Below the pieces are notes generated by a model. It was not told the DNA's origin and did no database searches. It saw only the letters and a list, made by a program, of their open reading frames with translations. From assembly GCF_008868155.1 (NCBI RefSeq), contig NZ_WBKR01000025.1:1-43135 (forward strand): a stretch of DNA of 43,135 nt. Reading direction: 5' to 3'. This document shows, piece by piece, positions 1 to 8,188 of this stretch. Position numbers and translations under genes: made by a program. This DNA comes from Micromonospora sp. ALFpr18c (GTDB taxonomy: Bacteria; Actinomycetota; Actinomycetes; Mycobacteriales; Micromonosporaceae). How positions within the stretch are numbered: the stretch's first letter is position 1; every line of letters starts with the position of its first letter.

Positions 1-327
1 GGTGGCCTCCAGGTCGCCGCCCGCCACGTCCGCGTGCAGCACGTGTCGGGCGGCGAGCAGGCCGCCGTGCAGGGTGGTGGCCTCCAGGTCGCCGCCGAAC
101 GCCTGCCCGACGACCTGGAGCCGGACCTCGCCGCCGAGGTGGACGCCGCGCTGGCCCCCCTGGCCGCCCGGCACCGCGTCGTCCGGGTGCCCACCGGCGG
201 CCTCGACGCCGCGCTGCGGGCCAGCACCGTGCCGCTGTCCACGATGGGCCGTGGCCTCGACGCCGACCACGCCTACTTCCTGGCCGCCGCCGCGGCCGGT
301 CGGCACGCCGTCACCCTGCTGCCCTGA
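1..327 (+). CDS. DUF3866-like protein, C-terminal part (5' end off window)
   Basis: An open frame enters from the left edge (frame 1) and stops at TGA 325-327. The visible 108 residues are Ala/Gly-rich and end in LSTMGRGLD followed by YFLAAAAAGRHAVTLLP. I associate that ending with the actinobacterial DUF3866 family that lies near pafA; this is recall, not a search. The family function is unknown. The gene runs opposite to pafA. A 21-bp stretch at 1-21 recurs exactly at 76-96, 25 codons later in the same frame, giving GGLQVAA twice. An internal start (ATG 34) would make a 97-residue protein, but coding character continues upstream of it, so a partial longer gene is preferred. Confidence 0.55.
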   Translation, partial: GGLQVAARHVRVQHVSGGEQAAVQGGGLQVAAERLPDDLEPDLAAEVDAALAPLAARHRVVRVPTGGLDAALRASTVPLSTMGRGLDADHAYFLAAAAAGRHAVTLLP

Positions 328-430
328 CCGGTGTCCGTCGCCACCGCGCGGCGCTGCCGACCGTGGCGGGCACGGTGACAGCGCCAACAGATCCCAACCG
401 GACCCTCACGGGTTTCTGACAAGTCGACGT

Positions 431-436
431 TAGCGT
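431..436 (+). promoter_or_regulatory. Possible leaderless -10 box (TAGCGT)
   Basis: TAGCGT lies 7 nt upstream of ATG 444, the same geometry as the better-supported leaderless starts in this window. No convincing -35 was found. It is only useful if the small ORF downstream is real. Confidence 0.25.
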
Positions 437-443
437 CGTGCCC

Positions 444-629
444 ATGAGACGACACGTCATCTGGGCAGGCACCGCAACGACCGGTCGCGCGGCCGGCACC
501 GGCGAAGACTGGCACACTTCGACCGCCGACACGAGCGGCGAGGACTGGCTGGCCGGGGCCGCCCACAGCCCGGGTGGCGGCGGAACCCACCGCCGCACGC
601 CCACGGTCCGGGGCCGCCTCGACTCCTGA
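444..629 (+). CDS. Possible small protein, 61 aa, unrecognised
   Basis: An ATG at 444 opens 61 codons with high GC3 and two GEDW motifs (around residues 20 and 32). No ribosome binding site is visible, but a -10-like TAGCGT sits 7 nt upstream. No family is recognised. It occupies part of the 400-bp gap between the DUF3866-like gene and the small membrane protein gene. Long open frames arise by chance on all strands of such GC-rich DNA, so this may be non-coding. Apart from it I see nothing definite in 328-730. Confidence 0.25.
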   Translation: MRRHVIWAGTATTGRAAGTGEDWHTSTADTSGEDWLAGAAHSPGGGGTHRRTPTVRGRLDS

Positions 630-730
630 CGTCCGCCAGCGCTCGGCGCGACACGGACGGCGCGTACGCCGGTGCGGGCTGGATGGTCCCGCGCAGCAGC
701 CCGCACCGCGTACCGGCACCCGCCGCGGGG

Positions 731-925
731 TCAGGCCAGGAAGATCAGGGCGAGCCAGCCGCCGACGATCAGCACCAGCGCCAGGGCCAGCACCCAGGTC
801 GGCACGGTGTACTCGCCGCGGCGGTTACGGTCGATCTCGGCGCGGATCTTCTCCCGCCGGCGTTCGACCCAGTTCTGCCGCTCGGTGCCGCGCTCGGGGC
901 GGTCGGAAGATCCAGAAGTCGTCAT
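731..925 (-). CDS. Small single-pass membrane protein, 64 aa
   Basis: The protein has a charged N-terminal half (about residues 1-40, rich in Arg/Glu) followed by one hydrophobic helix (residues about 43-63, VPTWVLALALVLIVGGW) that reaches the C-terminus, so it is probably tail-anchored. The ATG is at 925. It lies 67 bp downstream of pafA on the same strand and could be cotranscribed with it. No family name is recognised. Codon use matches its neighbours. Its position suggests a conserved pafA-linked small gene, but no link to pupylation can be claimed from sequence. Confidence 0.7.
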   Translation of the reverse strand: MTTSGSSDRPERGTERQNWVERRREKIRAEIDRNRRGEYTVPTWVLALALVLIVGGWLALIFLA

Positions 926-992
926 GGCGCGCCCAGCCTACCGGGCCGGCCGGCCCCGGCGACGGATACCACCGCCGGGGCCGGCACACCCG

Positions 993-2351
993 TCACATGC
1001 TGGCGATCAACCGCTCCACCCGCTCGTCGTACGCCCGGAACGGGTCCTTGCAGAGCACGGTGCGCTGCGCCTGGTCGTTGAGCTTCAGGTGCACCCAGTC
1101 GACGGTGAAGTCCCGCCGCTTCTCCTGGGCGTGCCGGATGAACTCGCCGCGCAGCCGCGCCCGGGTGGTCTGCGGCGGGGTCTCCTTGGCCTCGAAGATC
1201 TCCGGGTCGGTGGCCACCCGGTCGACCTCGCCGCGCCGCTCCAGCAGACCGTAGAGGCCGCGACCGCGACGCACGTCGTGGTAGGCCAGGTCCATCTGCG
1301 CGACCCGGGGGTGCGACAGCGGCAGGTCGTGCCTGCGCTGGTAGCGCTCGATCAGCCGCAGCTTGCTGACCCAGTCGATCTCCCGGGAGACCGGCTCCAG
1401 GTCACCGCTCTCCACGGCGTTGAGCACCCGGCCCCACAGCTCGACGACCCGCTTGGCGGCCTGGTCGCCGCCCCGGCGCTCCACGAACTCGGTGGCCTTG
1501 GACAGATACTCCTGCTGGATGTCCAGGGCGCTGACCTCCTTACCGGAGGCCAACCGGACCTTGCGACGCCCGGTGATGTCGTGCGACACCTCCCGGATCG
1601 CCCGGATCGGGTTCTCCAGGGACAGGTCGCGCATCACCACCCCGGCCTCGATCATCCGCAACACGATGTCGGCGGTGCCGACCTTCAGCAGCGTGGTGAC
1701 CTCGTTCATGTTGGAGTCCCCGACGATCACGTGCAGCCGCCGGTAACGCTCGGCGTCGGCGTGCGGCTCGTCGCGGGTGTTGATGATCGGACGGCTGCGG
1801 GTGGTCGCCGAGGAGACGCCCTCCCAGATGTGCTCGGCCCGCTGTGACAGGCAGTAGACCGCGCCGCGCGGGGTCTGCAGAACCTTGCCGGCCCCGCAGA
1901 TCAACTGCCGGGTGACCAGGAACGGGATGAGCACGTCGGCGAGCCGCCCGAACTCGCCGTGCCGGGAGACCAGGTAGTTCTCGTGACAGCCGTACGAGTT
2001 GCCGGCCGAGTCGGTGTTGTTCTTGAACAGGTAGATCTCACCCGCGATGCCCTCGTCGTGCAGCCGCTTCTCCGCGTCGACGAGCAGACCCTCCAGGATC
2101 CGTTCGCCGGCCCGGTCGTGGGCGACCAGGTCGGTCACCGAGTCGCACTCCGGTGTCGCGTACTCCGGGTGCGACCCGACGTCCAGGTAGAGCCGGGCCC
2201 CATTGCGCAGGAACACGTTGCTCGACCGACCCCAGGAGACCACGCGACGGAACAGATACCGCGCGACCTCGTCCGGGGACAGCCGCCGCTGCCCGCGATA
2301 GGTGCAGGTGACGCCGTACTCGGTCTCGAGGCCGAAGATTCGCCGCTCCAT
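993..2351 (-). CDS. pafA: Pup--protein ligase PafA
   Basis: PafA joins the C-terminal glutamate of Pup to lysines of target proteins using ATP, marking them for the mycobacterial-type proteasome. The 452-residue length is normal. The glutamine-synthetase-like core is clear: GLETEYG at residues 7-13 (Glu9, metal/ATP site) and [16 protein letters not shown] around residues 53-68 with Asp57, the family's catalytic base. Further conserved blocks are [16 protein letters not shown] and [12 protein letters not shown] 2351 begins [13 protein letters not shown], the usual family N-terminus. No Shine-Dalgarno precedes it, but TAATGT lies 6 nt upstream, so translation is probably leaderless. In this genome pafA is separated from pup/dop/prcBA by a rhamnose and glycosyltransferase cassette. 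Confidence 0.97.
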   Translation of the reverse strand: MERRIFGLETEYGVTCTYRGQRRLSPDEVARYLFRRVVSWGRSSNVFLRNGARLYLDVGSHPEYATPECDSVTDLVAHDRAGERILEGLLVDAEKRLHDEGIAGEIYLFKNNTDSAGNSYGCHENYLVSRHGEFGRLADVLIPFLVTRQLICGAGKVLQTPRGAVYCLSQRAEHIWEGVSSATTRSRPIINTRDEPHADAERYRRLHVIVGDSNMNEVTTLLKVGTADIVLRMIEAGVVMRDLSLENPIRAIREVSHDITGRRKVRLASGKEVSALDIQQEYLSKATEFVERRGGDQAAKRVVELWGRVLNAVESGDLEPVSREIDWVSKLRLIERYQRRHDLPLSHPRVAQMDLAYHDVRRGRGLYGLLERRGEVDRVATDPEIFEAKETPPQTTRARLRGEFIRHAQEKRRDFTVDWVHLKLNDQAQRTVLCKDPFRAYDERVERLIASM

Positions 2352-2397
2352 GGTGTGACATTAGCCGCCCGGAGGCCCGGTTCGTCACTGTCACACC
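2352..2397. repeat. 9-bp inverted repeat flanking the pafA promoter
   Basis: GGTGTGACA at 2352-2360 and its exact complement TGTCACACC at 2389-2397 are separated by 28 bp. The left arm overlaps the -10 region and start-proximal bases of pafA and the right arm lies in the -35/-40 region. This fits a regulator-binding or looping site better than a terminator. TGTCACACC also occurs once at 20944-20952 upstream of the RecB-like gene. Confidence 0.4.
2358..2363 (-). promoter_or_regulatory. Leaderless pafA promoter, -10 TAATGT
   Basis: On the minus strand TAATGT ends 6 nt before ATG 2351, with no purine-rich ribosome binding site between. Transcription would start at or next to the ATG. A weak -35 candidate (GTGACG, 2383-2388) is 19 bp away. 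The element lies within a 9-bp inverted repeat. Confidence 0.55.
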
Positions 2398-2419
2398 GCA
2401 GGTCGTGCCTCGGGGGCGG

Positions 2420-3043
2420 TCACATACCGGCTGAGTGCGACATTCCGTCCGCCCCGAGGCTCGAAACGAACCGCCGGCACGCGTCGTACTCCGGCAGCAG
2501 GCCCCGCTCGCGGGCCTGGGCGAGGGTCGGCGCCGCGTCGTCGCGCGCCGACAGCAGCGGGACGTCGGCGGGCCACTCGATGCCCAACTCCTCGTCCAGC
2601 GGGTGCACCGCGTGCTCACCCGTCGGGTTGTACGTCGCCGAGCAGAGGTAGCTCAACGTCGCGTCGTCGGTCAGCGCGCAGAAGCCGTGCCCCAGGCCCT
2701 CGCTGAGGTAGACGGCCCGGCGGTCGGTGTCGTCGAGCCGGACACCCTCCCACCGGCCGAACGTCGGCGAGCCCACCCGCAGGTCCACGATCACGTCGAG
2801 GACCGCGCCACGCACACACGTGACGTACTTGGCCTGGCCGGGCGGCACGTCGGCGAAGTGCACGCCACGCACCACGCCACGCGCGGAGACCGACAGGTTG
2901 GCCTGCGCCAGGCGCAGTGGGTGCCCCACCGCCTCGGCGAGCCGGTCGAAGCGGTACCACTCCATGAACATGCCGCGCGCGTCACCGTGCTGCTGCGCGG
3001 TGATCTCCCAGGCGCCCTCGATGCTCAGCTCCCGCAGCTTCAC
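2420..3043 (-). CDS. rmlC: dTDP-4-dehydrorhamnose 3,5-epimerase
   Basis: RmlC epimerises dTDP-4-keto-6-deoxyglucose at C3 and C5, the third step to dTDP-L-rhamnose. The 207-residue cupin shows family motifs: [10 protein letters not shown] near residue 21, [10 protein letters not shown] with the catalytic-base histidine around residue 62, the lysine in [19 protein letters not shown], and the tyrosine in [11 protein letters not shown]. The start is GTG 3043, overlapping the rmlA stop (GTGA at 3040-3043), so rmlA and rmlC are translationally coupled. The last 20 or so residues ([14 protein letters not shown]) are a low-complexity tail. pafA follows 68 bp downstream. Confidence 0.95.
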   Translation of the reverse strand: MKLRELSIEGAWEITAQQHGDARGMFMEWYRFDRLAEAVGHPLRLAQANLSVSARGVVRGVHFADVPPGQAKYVTCVRGAVLDVIVDLRVGSPTFGRWEGVRLDDTDRRAVYLSEGLGHGFCALTDDATLSYLCSATYNPTGEHAVHPLDEELGIEWPADVPLLSARDDAAPTLAQARERGLLPEYDACRRFVSSLGADGMSHSAGM

Positions 3044-3930
3044 CAGGACACCCCGTGGCTGCCGTCGCGCTCGTCCAGGAGGCGAAGCAGGTAGTCGCCG
3101 TACCCGCTCTTGGTCAGCGGCGCGGCCAGCGCGCGCAGCTGGTCGTCGTCGATCAGGCCGGCCCGCCAGGCCACCTCCTCGACGCAGCCGATCTTGAGGC
3201 CCTGCCGCTCCTCGACCACCCGGACGAACTCGGCGGCCTGCATCATCGAGGTGAACGTGCCGGTGTCCAGCCAGGCGGTGCCCCGGTCCAGCACGGTCAC
3301 CGACAGCTCGCCGGTCTCCCGGTACACCTCGTTGACCGCGGTGATCTCCAGCTCGCCCCGGGCGCTCGGGGTGAGCTTGCGGGCGATGTCGACCACCCGG
3401 TTGTCGTAGAAGTACAGACCGGGCACCGCGTAGCGGGACTTCGGCCGGGCCGGCTTCTCCTCGATCGAGAGCACCCGGCCGTCGGCGTCGAAGTCGACCA
3501 CGCCGTACTCCTGCGGGTTGGCCACCTGGTAGGCGAAGACCCGCCCGCCGACGGGGTCACCGTGGTCGGCGAGCTGCCGGCCCAGACCCACGCCGTGGAA
3601 GATGTTGTCGCCGAGGATCAACGCCACCGACTCGTCGCCGATGAAGTCCGCGCCGAGGATGAACGCCTGCGCGATGCCCTCCGGGCGCTCCTGGGTGACG
3701 TAGTCCAGCCGCAGCCCGAACTGGCTGCCGTCGCCGAGCAGCCGACGGAACTGGTCCTGATCCTCCGGGGTGGTGATCACCAGGATCTCCTGGACCCCGG
3801 ACATCACCAGGGTGGAGAGCGGGTAGTAGACCATCGGCTTGTCGAAGACCGGCATCAGCTGCTTCGAGACCGCCCGGGTGATCGGCCAGAGCCGGGATCC
3901 GGTGCCGCCGGCAAGTAGGATTCCACGCAC
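3040..3930 (-). CDS. rmlA: Glucose-1-phosphate thymidylyltransferase
   Basis: RmlA makes dTDP-glucose from dTTP and glucose-1-phosphate, the committed step to dTDP-L-rhamnose. The 296-residue length is typical. The nucleotide-binding loop GGTGSRLWP is at residues 8-16, followed by [17 protein letters not shown], the [11 protein letters not shown] block and the [14 protein letters not shown] IEEKP segment. The GTG start at 3930 gives V(M)RGILLAGG at the correct family position and is preceded, 6 nt away, by TAGGCT with no Shine-Dalgarno, suggesting a leaderless message. It is transcribed away from rmlB across an 87-bp gap and overlaps rmlC. Confidence 0.96.
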   Translation of the reverse strand: MRGILLAGGTGSRLWPITRAVSKQLMPVFDKPMVYYPLSTLVMSGVQEILVITTPEDQDQFRRLLGDGSQFGLRLDYVTQERPEGIAQAFILGADFIGDESVALILGDNIFHGVGLGRQLADHGDPVGGRVFAYQVANPQEYGVVDFDADGRVLSIEEKPARPKSRYAVPGLYFYDNRVVDIARKLTPSARGELEITAVNEVYRETGELSVTVLDRGTAWLDTGTFTSMMQAAEFVRVVEERQGLKIGCVEEVAWRAGLIDDDQLRALAAPLTKSGYGDYLLRLLDERDGSHGVSW

Positions 3931-3936
3931 CGGGGA

Positions 3937-3942
3937 AGCCTA
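3937..3942 (-). promoter_or_regulatory. Leaderless rmlA promoter, -10 TAGGCT
   Basis: TAGGCT on the minus strand ends 6 nt before the GTG start at 3930. No ribosome binding site is visible, consistent with transcription starting at the start codon. Confidence 0.5.
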
Positions 3943-4002
3943 CCGGCACGGCTACGGAACGTGCGTGGGGGTCGCGTCCCACGCCCCGGGCGCAACTTCG
4001 CG

Positions 4003-4008
4003 TACACT
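4003..4008 (+). promoter_or_regulatory. rmlB promoter, -10 TACACT
   Basis: TACACT ends 9 nt before GTG 4018, leaving a leader of at most about two bases. It forms a divergent promoter pair with rmlA within 87 bp. Confidence 0.45.
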
Positions 4009-4017
4009 TCCGGACCC

Positions 4018-5019
4018 GTGAGGATCCTCGTCACCGGCGGAGCCGGATTCATCGGGTCGGAGTACGTTCGTCTGCTCTTGGGCAAGCCCCTGGGCAGCGC
4101 CGAGGGCGTGCCGCCGCTCGAGCCGGCGGTCGTGACCGTGCTCGACAAGCTGACCTACTCGGGCAACCTGGCCAACCTCGACCCCGTACGCGACGACCCG
4201 CGACTACGGTTCGTGCAGGGCGACATCTGCGACCCGGTCGTCGTCGACCAGGTCGTCGCCGACCACGACGTGATCGTGCACTTCGCCGCCGAGTCGCACG
4301 TCGACCGGTCGATCGAGGGCGCCGCGCCGTTCGTCACCACCAACGTGCTGGGCACCCAGACCCTGCTCGACGCCGCGCTGCGCCACCGCACCGGCCGGTT
4401 CGTGCACGTCTCCACCGACGAGGTGTACGGCTCCATCGACGAGGGCTCCTGGACCGAGACCTGGCCGCTGGCCCCCAACTCGCCGTACTCGGCGTCCAAG
4501 GCCGGCTCCGACCTGCTCGCCCTGGCCTACCACCGCACCCACGGCATGGACGTGGTCGTCACCCGCTGCTCCAACAACTACGGCCCGTACCAGTTCCCCG
4601 AGAAGGTCATCCCGCTGTTCGTGACCAACCTGGTCGACGGCGGGACCGTTCCGCTCTACGGCGACGGCGGCAACATCCGCGACTGGCTGCACGTGCACGA
4701 CCACTGCCGCGGCATCGCCCTGGTCCAGCAGAAGGGCCGCGCCGGCGAGGTCTACAACATCGGCGGCGGCACCGAGCTGACCAACAAGGAGCTCACCGGC
4801 CGGCTCCTCGACGCCTGCGGCGCCGGCTGGGACCGCGTCGTGCCCGTCACCGACCGCAAGGGCCACGACCGCCGCTACTCCCTCGACATCAGCAAGATCA
4901 GCGCGGAGCTGGGCTACCAGCCCAGCATCACCCTCGACGAGGGCCTCGCCGACACCGTGCGCTGGTACCAGGAGAACCGGGCCTGGTGGGAGCCGCTGAA
5001 GTCGGCGCCCACCGCATGA
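4018..5019 (+). CDS. rmlB: dTDP-glucose 4,6-dehydratase
   Basis: RmlB converts dTDP-glucose to dTDP-4-keto-6-deoxyglucose with bound NAD+. The 333-residue extended SDR starts with VRILVTGGAGFIGSEY (Rossmann loop GGAGFIG, residues 7-13). It carries STDEVYG around 132-138 (the TDE of this dehydratase family) and PYSASKAG with the catalytic Tyr157-x3-Lys161 pair. NNYGPYQFPEKVIPLF and the GDGGNIRDWLHV substrate blocks are also present. GTG 4018 is chosen because upstream in-frame sequence lacks family character and a -10 box lies directly before it. A short insertion (about residues 22-36, KPLGSAEG region) lengthens the first loop. The stop overlaps the rmlD start. Confidence 0.96.
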   Translation: MRILVTGGAGFIGSEYVRLLLGKPLGSAEGVPPLEPAVVTVLDKLTYSGNLANLDPVRDDPRLRFVQGDICDPVVVDQVVADHDVIVHFAAESHVDRSIEGAAPFVTTNVLGTQTLLDAALRHRTGRFVHVSTDEVYGSIDEGSWTETWPLAPNSPYSASKAGSDLLALAYHRTHGMDVVVTRCSNNYGPYQFPEKVIPLFVTNLVDGGTVPLYGDGGNIRDWLHVHDHCRGIALVQQKGRAGEVYNIGGGTELTNKELTGRLLDACGAGWDRVVPVTDRKGHDRRYSLDISKISAELGYQPSITLDEGLADTVRWYQENRAWWEPLKSAPTA

Positions 5020-5903
5020 CCCGACTACTCGTCACCGGCGCCGGCGGGATGCTCGGTCGGGACCTGGTCACCGTGCTGGGGGCCCGGCCCGACCTGAAGG
5101 TCACCACCGCCGCCCGCGCCGACCTGGACGTCACCGACCCCGCCGCCGTGCGCGCCGCGGTCGCCGGACACGACGTCGTGATCAACGCGGCGGCGTGGAC
5201 CAACGTCGACGGCGCCGAGGCCGAGGAGGCCGCGGCCACCGCCGTCAACGGCCACGGCGTCGCGAACCTCGCGGCGGCGTGCGCCACCGGCGACACCCGG
5301 TTGATCCAGGTCTCCACCGACTACGTCCTCTCCGGCGACGCCGACACCCCCTACCCGGAGGACGCGCCCACCGCGCCCGTCAATGCGTACGGCCGGGGCA
5401 AGCTGGTCGGCGAGCAGGCCGTCGCCCGACTGCTCCCGGACACCGGGTACGTGGTCCGGACCGCCTGGCTGTACGGGGCGCACGGGCCGAACTTCGTGGC
5501 CACCATGCTGCGGCTCGCCGGGCAGCACGAGCACCTCGACGTGGTCGACGACCAGCACGGGCAACCCACCTGGTCCTACCGGCTCGCCGAGCGGCTGGTC
5601 ACGCTCGCCGACGCCGCCCTGGCCGGTCGGGCGGCGCCCGGCGTGTACCACGGCACCTGCGCCGGCCAGACCACCTGGTACGGGCTCGCCCGCGCCGCGT
5701 TCACGCTCGCCGGACTGGACCCGGACCGGATCCGACCCACCACCAGCGACCGGTATCCTCGTCCCGCCCCCCGTCCGGCGTACAGTGTGCTAGGGCACAA
5801 CCGCTGGGCGGCCGCGGGTCTGCCGCCACTTCAGGACTGGCACTCCACCCTGGTTGACGCGTTCCACTCCCCCGCTCCACCCGCCCCGTGGAAGGTCGCA
5901 TGA
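5016..5903 (+). CDS. rmlD: dTDP-4-dehydrorhamnose reductase
   Basis: RmlD reduces dTDP-4-keto-L-rhamnose to dTDP-L-rhamnose, completing the pathway encoded here by rmlA, B, C and D. The 295-residue protein has MTRLLVTGAGGMLGRDL at the N-terminus, NAAAWTNVDGAE, STDYVLSGD, and YGRGKLVGE with the catalytic Tyr-x3-Lys. RTAWLYG and the DDQHGQPTW block follow. ATG 5016 overlaps the rmlB stop (ATGA). Its own stop overlaps the next ATG in the same way, so the plus-strand genes from here to 9213 form one translationally coupled operon. Confidence 0.95.
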   Translation: MTRLLVTGAGGMLGRDLVTVLGARPDLKVTTAARADLDVTDPAAVRAAVAGHDVVINAAAWTNVDGAEAEEAAATAVNGHGVANLAAACATGDTRLIQVSTDYVLSGDADTPYPEDAPTAPVNAYGRGKLVGEQAVARLLPDTGYVVRTAWLYGAHGPNFVATMLRLAGQHEHLDVVDDQHGQPTWSYRLAERLVTLADAALAGRAAPGVYHGTCAGQTTWYGLARAAFTLAGLDPDRIRPTTSDRYPRPAPRPAYSVLGHNRWAAAGLPPLQDWHSTLVDAFHSPAPPAPWKVA

Positions 5904-6271
5904 AGCTCACCCTCGTCACCGGCCTGACCGGCCTGCTGCTGCTCGGCACCATCGTCGAGCTGCTGCGCCGTCGTCAGCTGCGCGAGAAGTACGGCATGCT
6001 CTGGCTCGCCGTACTGATCATCGTGATCCCGCTGTCCCTGTTCCCCCGGCTGCTCGACAACGTCGCCGAACTCCTCGGCGTCGCCTCCGGTGTCAGCCTG
6101 GTGCTCTTCCTGGGCATCGTCTTCCTGCTGCTGGTGTGCGTACACCTCAGCTGGGAGGTCAGCGCCCTGGAAGAAGAGACCCGCACCCTGGCCGAAGACT
6201 TCGCCCTGCTCCGCGCGCAGATCGACGCGGACCGGGCGGCCCGAGACGAACTGGTGTCCACCGATGGTTAA
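5900..6271 (+). CDS. DUF2304 membrane protein
   Basis: A 123-residue protein with three hydrophobic segments (about residues 3-20, 35-53 and 63-88) and the conserved EKYGMLWLAV and FPRLLDNVAELLGV segments of DUF2304. A charged C-terminal stretch of about 35 residues (EEETRTLAEDFALLRAQID) looks like a short coiled coil. DUF2304 genes often sit beside DPM1-type glycosyltransferases, and here the gene abuts one. An accessory membrane role in polyprenyl-phosphate sugar synthesis or transfer is inferred. ATG 5900 overlaps the rmlD stop and has GGAAGG a few bases upstream. The stop lies within the next gene. Confidence 0.85.
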   Translation: MKLTLVTGLTGLLLLGTIVELLRRRQLREKYGMLWLAVLIIVIPLSLFPRLLDNVAELLGVASGVSLVLFLGIVFLLLVCVHLSWEVSALEEETRTLAEDFALLRAQIDADRAARDELVSTDG

Positions 6272-6965
6272 CGGCAAGCGCACCTTGATCATCATCCCGG
6301 CCCTCAACGAGTCGGGCTCCATCGCCGACGTCGTCGGGGAGGTCCGCGGCGAGCTGCCCGGCGTCGACGTGCTCGTCGTCGACGACGGCTCCACCGACCG
6401 CACCGCCGACGTCGCCGCCGCCGCCGGCGCCCGGGTCGCGAAGCTGCCGTACAACCTCGGTGTCGGCGGGGCCATGCGCCTCGGCTACCGCTACGCCCGC
6501 GACAACAACTACGACGTCGCCATCCAGATCGACGCCGACGGCCAGCACGACCCCCGGTACGTGCCAAAGCTCGTCGACCTGCTCGACGACAACGACCTGG
6601 TCATCGGCGCCCGCTTCGCCGGCGAGGGCGACTACAACGTCCGCGGCCCCCGCCGCTGGGCCATGGTCATGCTCTCCGCCGTGCTGTCCCGGGTCGCCCG
6701 CACCAAGCTCACCGACACCACCTCCGGCTTCCGGGCCGCCAACCGGCGGGTCATCGAGATGTTCGCCGGGTGGTACCCGGCCGAGTACCTCGGCGACACG
6801 GTGGAGACCCTGGTGCACACCGCCCGCCGCGGCTTCCGCATCCGGCAGGTGCCGGTCGCCATGCGCAAGCGGATGGCCGGCACGCCCAGCCACTCCCCCG
6901 CCAAGGCGATGATCTACCTCGGTCGCGCGTTCGCGGTACTCACGCTGGCGCTCATCCGCCGGTGA
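6264..6965 (+). CDS. DPM1-type family 2 glycosyltransferase
   Basis: A 233-residue GT-A enzyme. It has TLIIIPALNESGSI near the N-terminus, the VVDDGSTDRT nucleotide-sugar motif (about residues 37-46), IQIDADGQHDP (the DxD-like acidic motif) and TSGFRAANRRV. This pattern matches polyprenyl-phosphate mannosyl/glucosyl synthases, which load a sugar onto undecaprenyl or decaprenyl phosphate at the inner membrane face. No C-terminal transmembrane domain is present, so the adjacent DUF2304 protein may supply the membrane anchor (inference). ATG 6264 lies in the DUF2304 3' end and the stop overlaps the flippase GTG. Confidence 0.88.
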   Translation: MVNGKRTLIIIPALNESGSIADVVGEVRGELPGVDVLVVDDGSTDRTADVAAAAGARVAKLPYNLGVGGAMRLGYRYARDNNYDVAIQIDADGQHDPRYVPKLVDLLDDNDLVIGARFAGEGDYNVRGPRRWAMVMLSAVLSRVARTKLTDTTSGFRAANRRVIEMFAGWYPAEYLGDTVETLVHTARRGFRIRQVPVAMRKRMAGTPSHSPAKAMIYLGRAFAVLTLALIRR

Positions 6966-8188
6966 TCCGTCGCCTGCTGAGCCTGATCCCGCCCGGCACC
7001 ATCGCTGTTGGTGCCGGGCTGGGTCTTCTCGGCCTCGCCTCATACGTCCACCTCGCGGTCGCCGGCCACAACCTCACCGAAGTCGACTACTCATCGCTCT
7101 CGGTGCTCTGGTCGATCGTGTTCACCCTCGGCATCGGCGTGTTCATGCCCGTCGAGCAGGAGGTCGCCCGGGTCGTCGCCGCCCGGCACAGCCAGGGGCT
7201 CCCCCCGGGGCCCGTGCTGGCCCGCGGCGTCACCGTGGCCGCCGTGATGCTCGCCGTGCTGGTGCTGGCCGTCACCGCCGGCCGCCAGCTGCTCGCCGAC
7301 AAGCTCTTCCACGGCGACGGCACCATGGTCACCGTGCTGGTCGGCGCGCTCGCCGCGATGGCCGTCGCCTACGCCACCCGCGGCGTCCTCTCCGGCCTGC
7401 AACTCTTCCCCTGGTACGGCACCCAGCTCGGCGCCGACGGCGGCCTGCGGATCATCCTGGTCGCCCTGCTCGGGCTCGCCGGAGTGACCTCCCCCGTCTG
7501 GTACGGCCTCGTCCTGGTCGCCGCCCCACTGGTCAGCGTCCTGCTCACCCTGCCCCCGGTACTGCGCGCCATCGGCGGCGGCGCACCCGTGGCCTGGGCC
7601 ACCCTGCTGCGCGGCCTCGGCCTGCTCACCGCGTCCAGCCTGCTCTCCCAGGTCGTGGTCAACATCGGCGTGATCAACGTGCAGTTGCTCGCCCCCACCG
7701 AGACGGCCGCCGCCGGCGCCCTGCTCTCCGCCCTCGTGCTGGTCCGCATCCCCCTGTTCGTCTTCGGCTCACTCCAGGCGTCCCTCCTGCCCGGCCTCGC
7801 CACCACCGCCACCACCGGCGACCAGGCCGGCTTCCACAGCCTGCTGCGCCGCGCACTCGGCATCGTCACCGCACTCGGCCTCACCGGGGCGCTCGGCGCC
7901 GTACTGATCGGCCCATGGCTGGTCCGCACCCTCTTCGACGCCCCCGACGTGCTCGGCCACGGCGACTTCGCGTGGCTGGCCGTCGCCACCCTCGCCTACC
8001 TCTGGGCCATGGTGCTCGGCCAGGCCCTGCTCGCCCTCGACCGGCACCGCGCACAGGCCCTCGCCTGGACCGTCGGCGTCGCCGCCCTGGTCGCCGTGAC
8101 ACTGATCCCGGCCCCGGTCACCCTGCGCGTCGAACTGGCCTACACCGTCGGCTCCGTCGTCCCTGCCGTAACCGGAGGCATCCGATGA
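6962..8188 (+). CDS. Polysaccharide flippase-like membrane protein
   Basis: A 408-residue polytopic protein with about 12 hydrophobic segments, beginning VIRRLLSLIPPGTIAVGAGLGLLG. Early polar signatures (TEVDYSSLSVLWSI, GVFMPVEQEVAR) resemble the oligosaccharide flippase/MVF-type exporters (PST/Wzx-like) found in actinomycete glycan clusters. It would move a lipid-linked glycan across the membrane. GTG 6962 overlaps the preceding stop (GTGA). The downstream stop overlaps the next ATG. The exact substrate cannot be read from sequence, but rhamnose-containing glycan is suggested by the operon. Confidence 0.8.
   Translation: MIRRLLSLIPPGTIAVGAGLGLLGLASYVHLAVAGHNLTEVDYSSLSVLWSIVFTLGIGVFMPVEQEVARVVAARHSQGLPPGPVLARGVTVAAVMLAVLVLAVTAGRQLLADKLFHGDGTMVTVLVGALAAMAVAYATRGVLSGLQLFPWYGTQLGADGGLRIILVALLGLAGVTSPVWYGLVLVAAPLVSVLLTLPPVLRAIGGGAPVAWATLLRGLGLLTASSLLSQVVVNIGVINVQLLAPTETAAAGALLSALVLVRIPLFVFGSLQASLLPGLATTATTGDQAGFHSLLRRALGIVTALGLTGALGAVLIGPWLVRTLFDAPDVLGHGDFAWLAVATLAYLWAMVLGQALLALDRHRAQALAWTVGVAALVAVTLIPAPVTLRVELAYTVGSVVPAVTGGIR

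Noticed and set aside
672..1847. 391-codon open frame on the plus strand
   Set aside because: Antisense shadow of pafA.
2389..2412. RecA-NDp motif for pafA
   Set aside because: TGTCA is present, but no TA-type -10 lies 8 bp after the motif in the direction of any gene.
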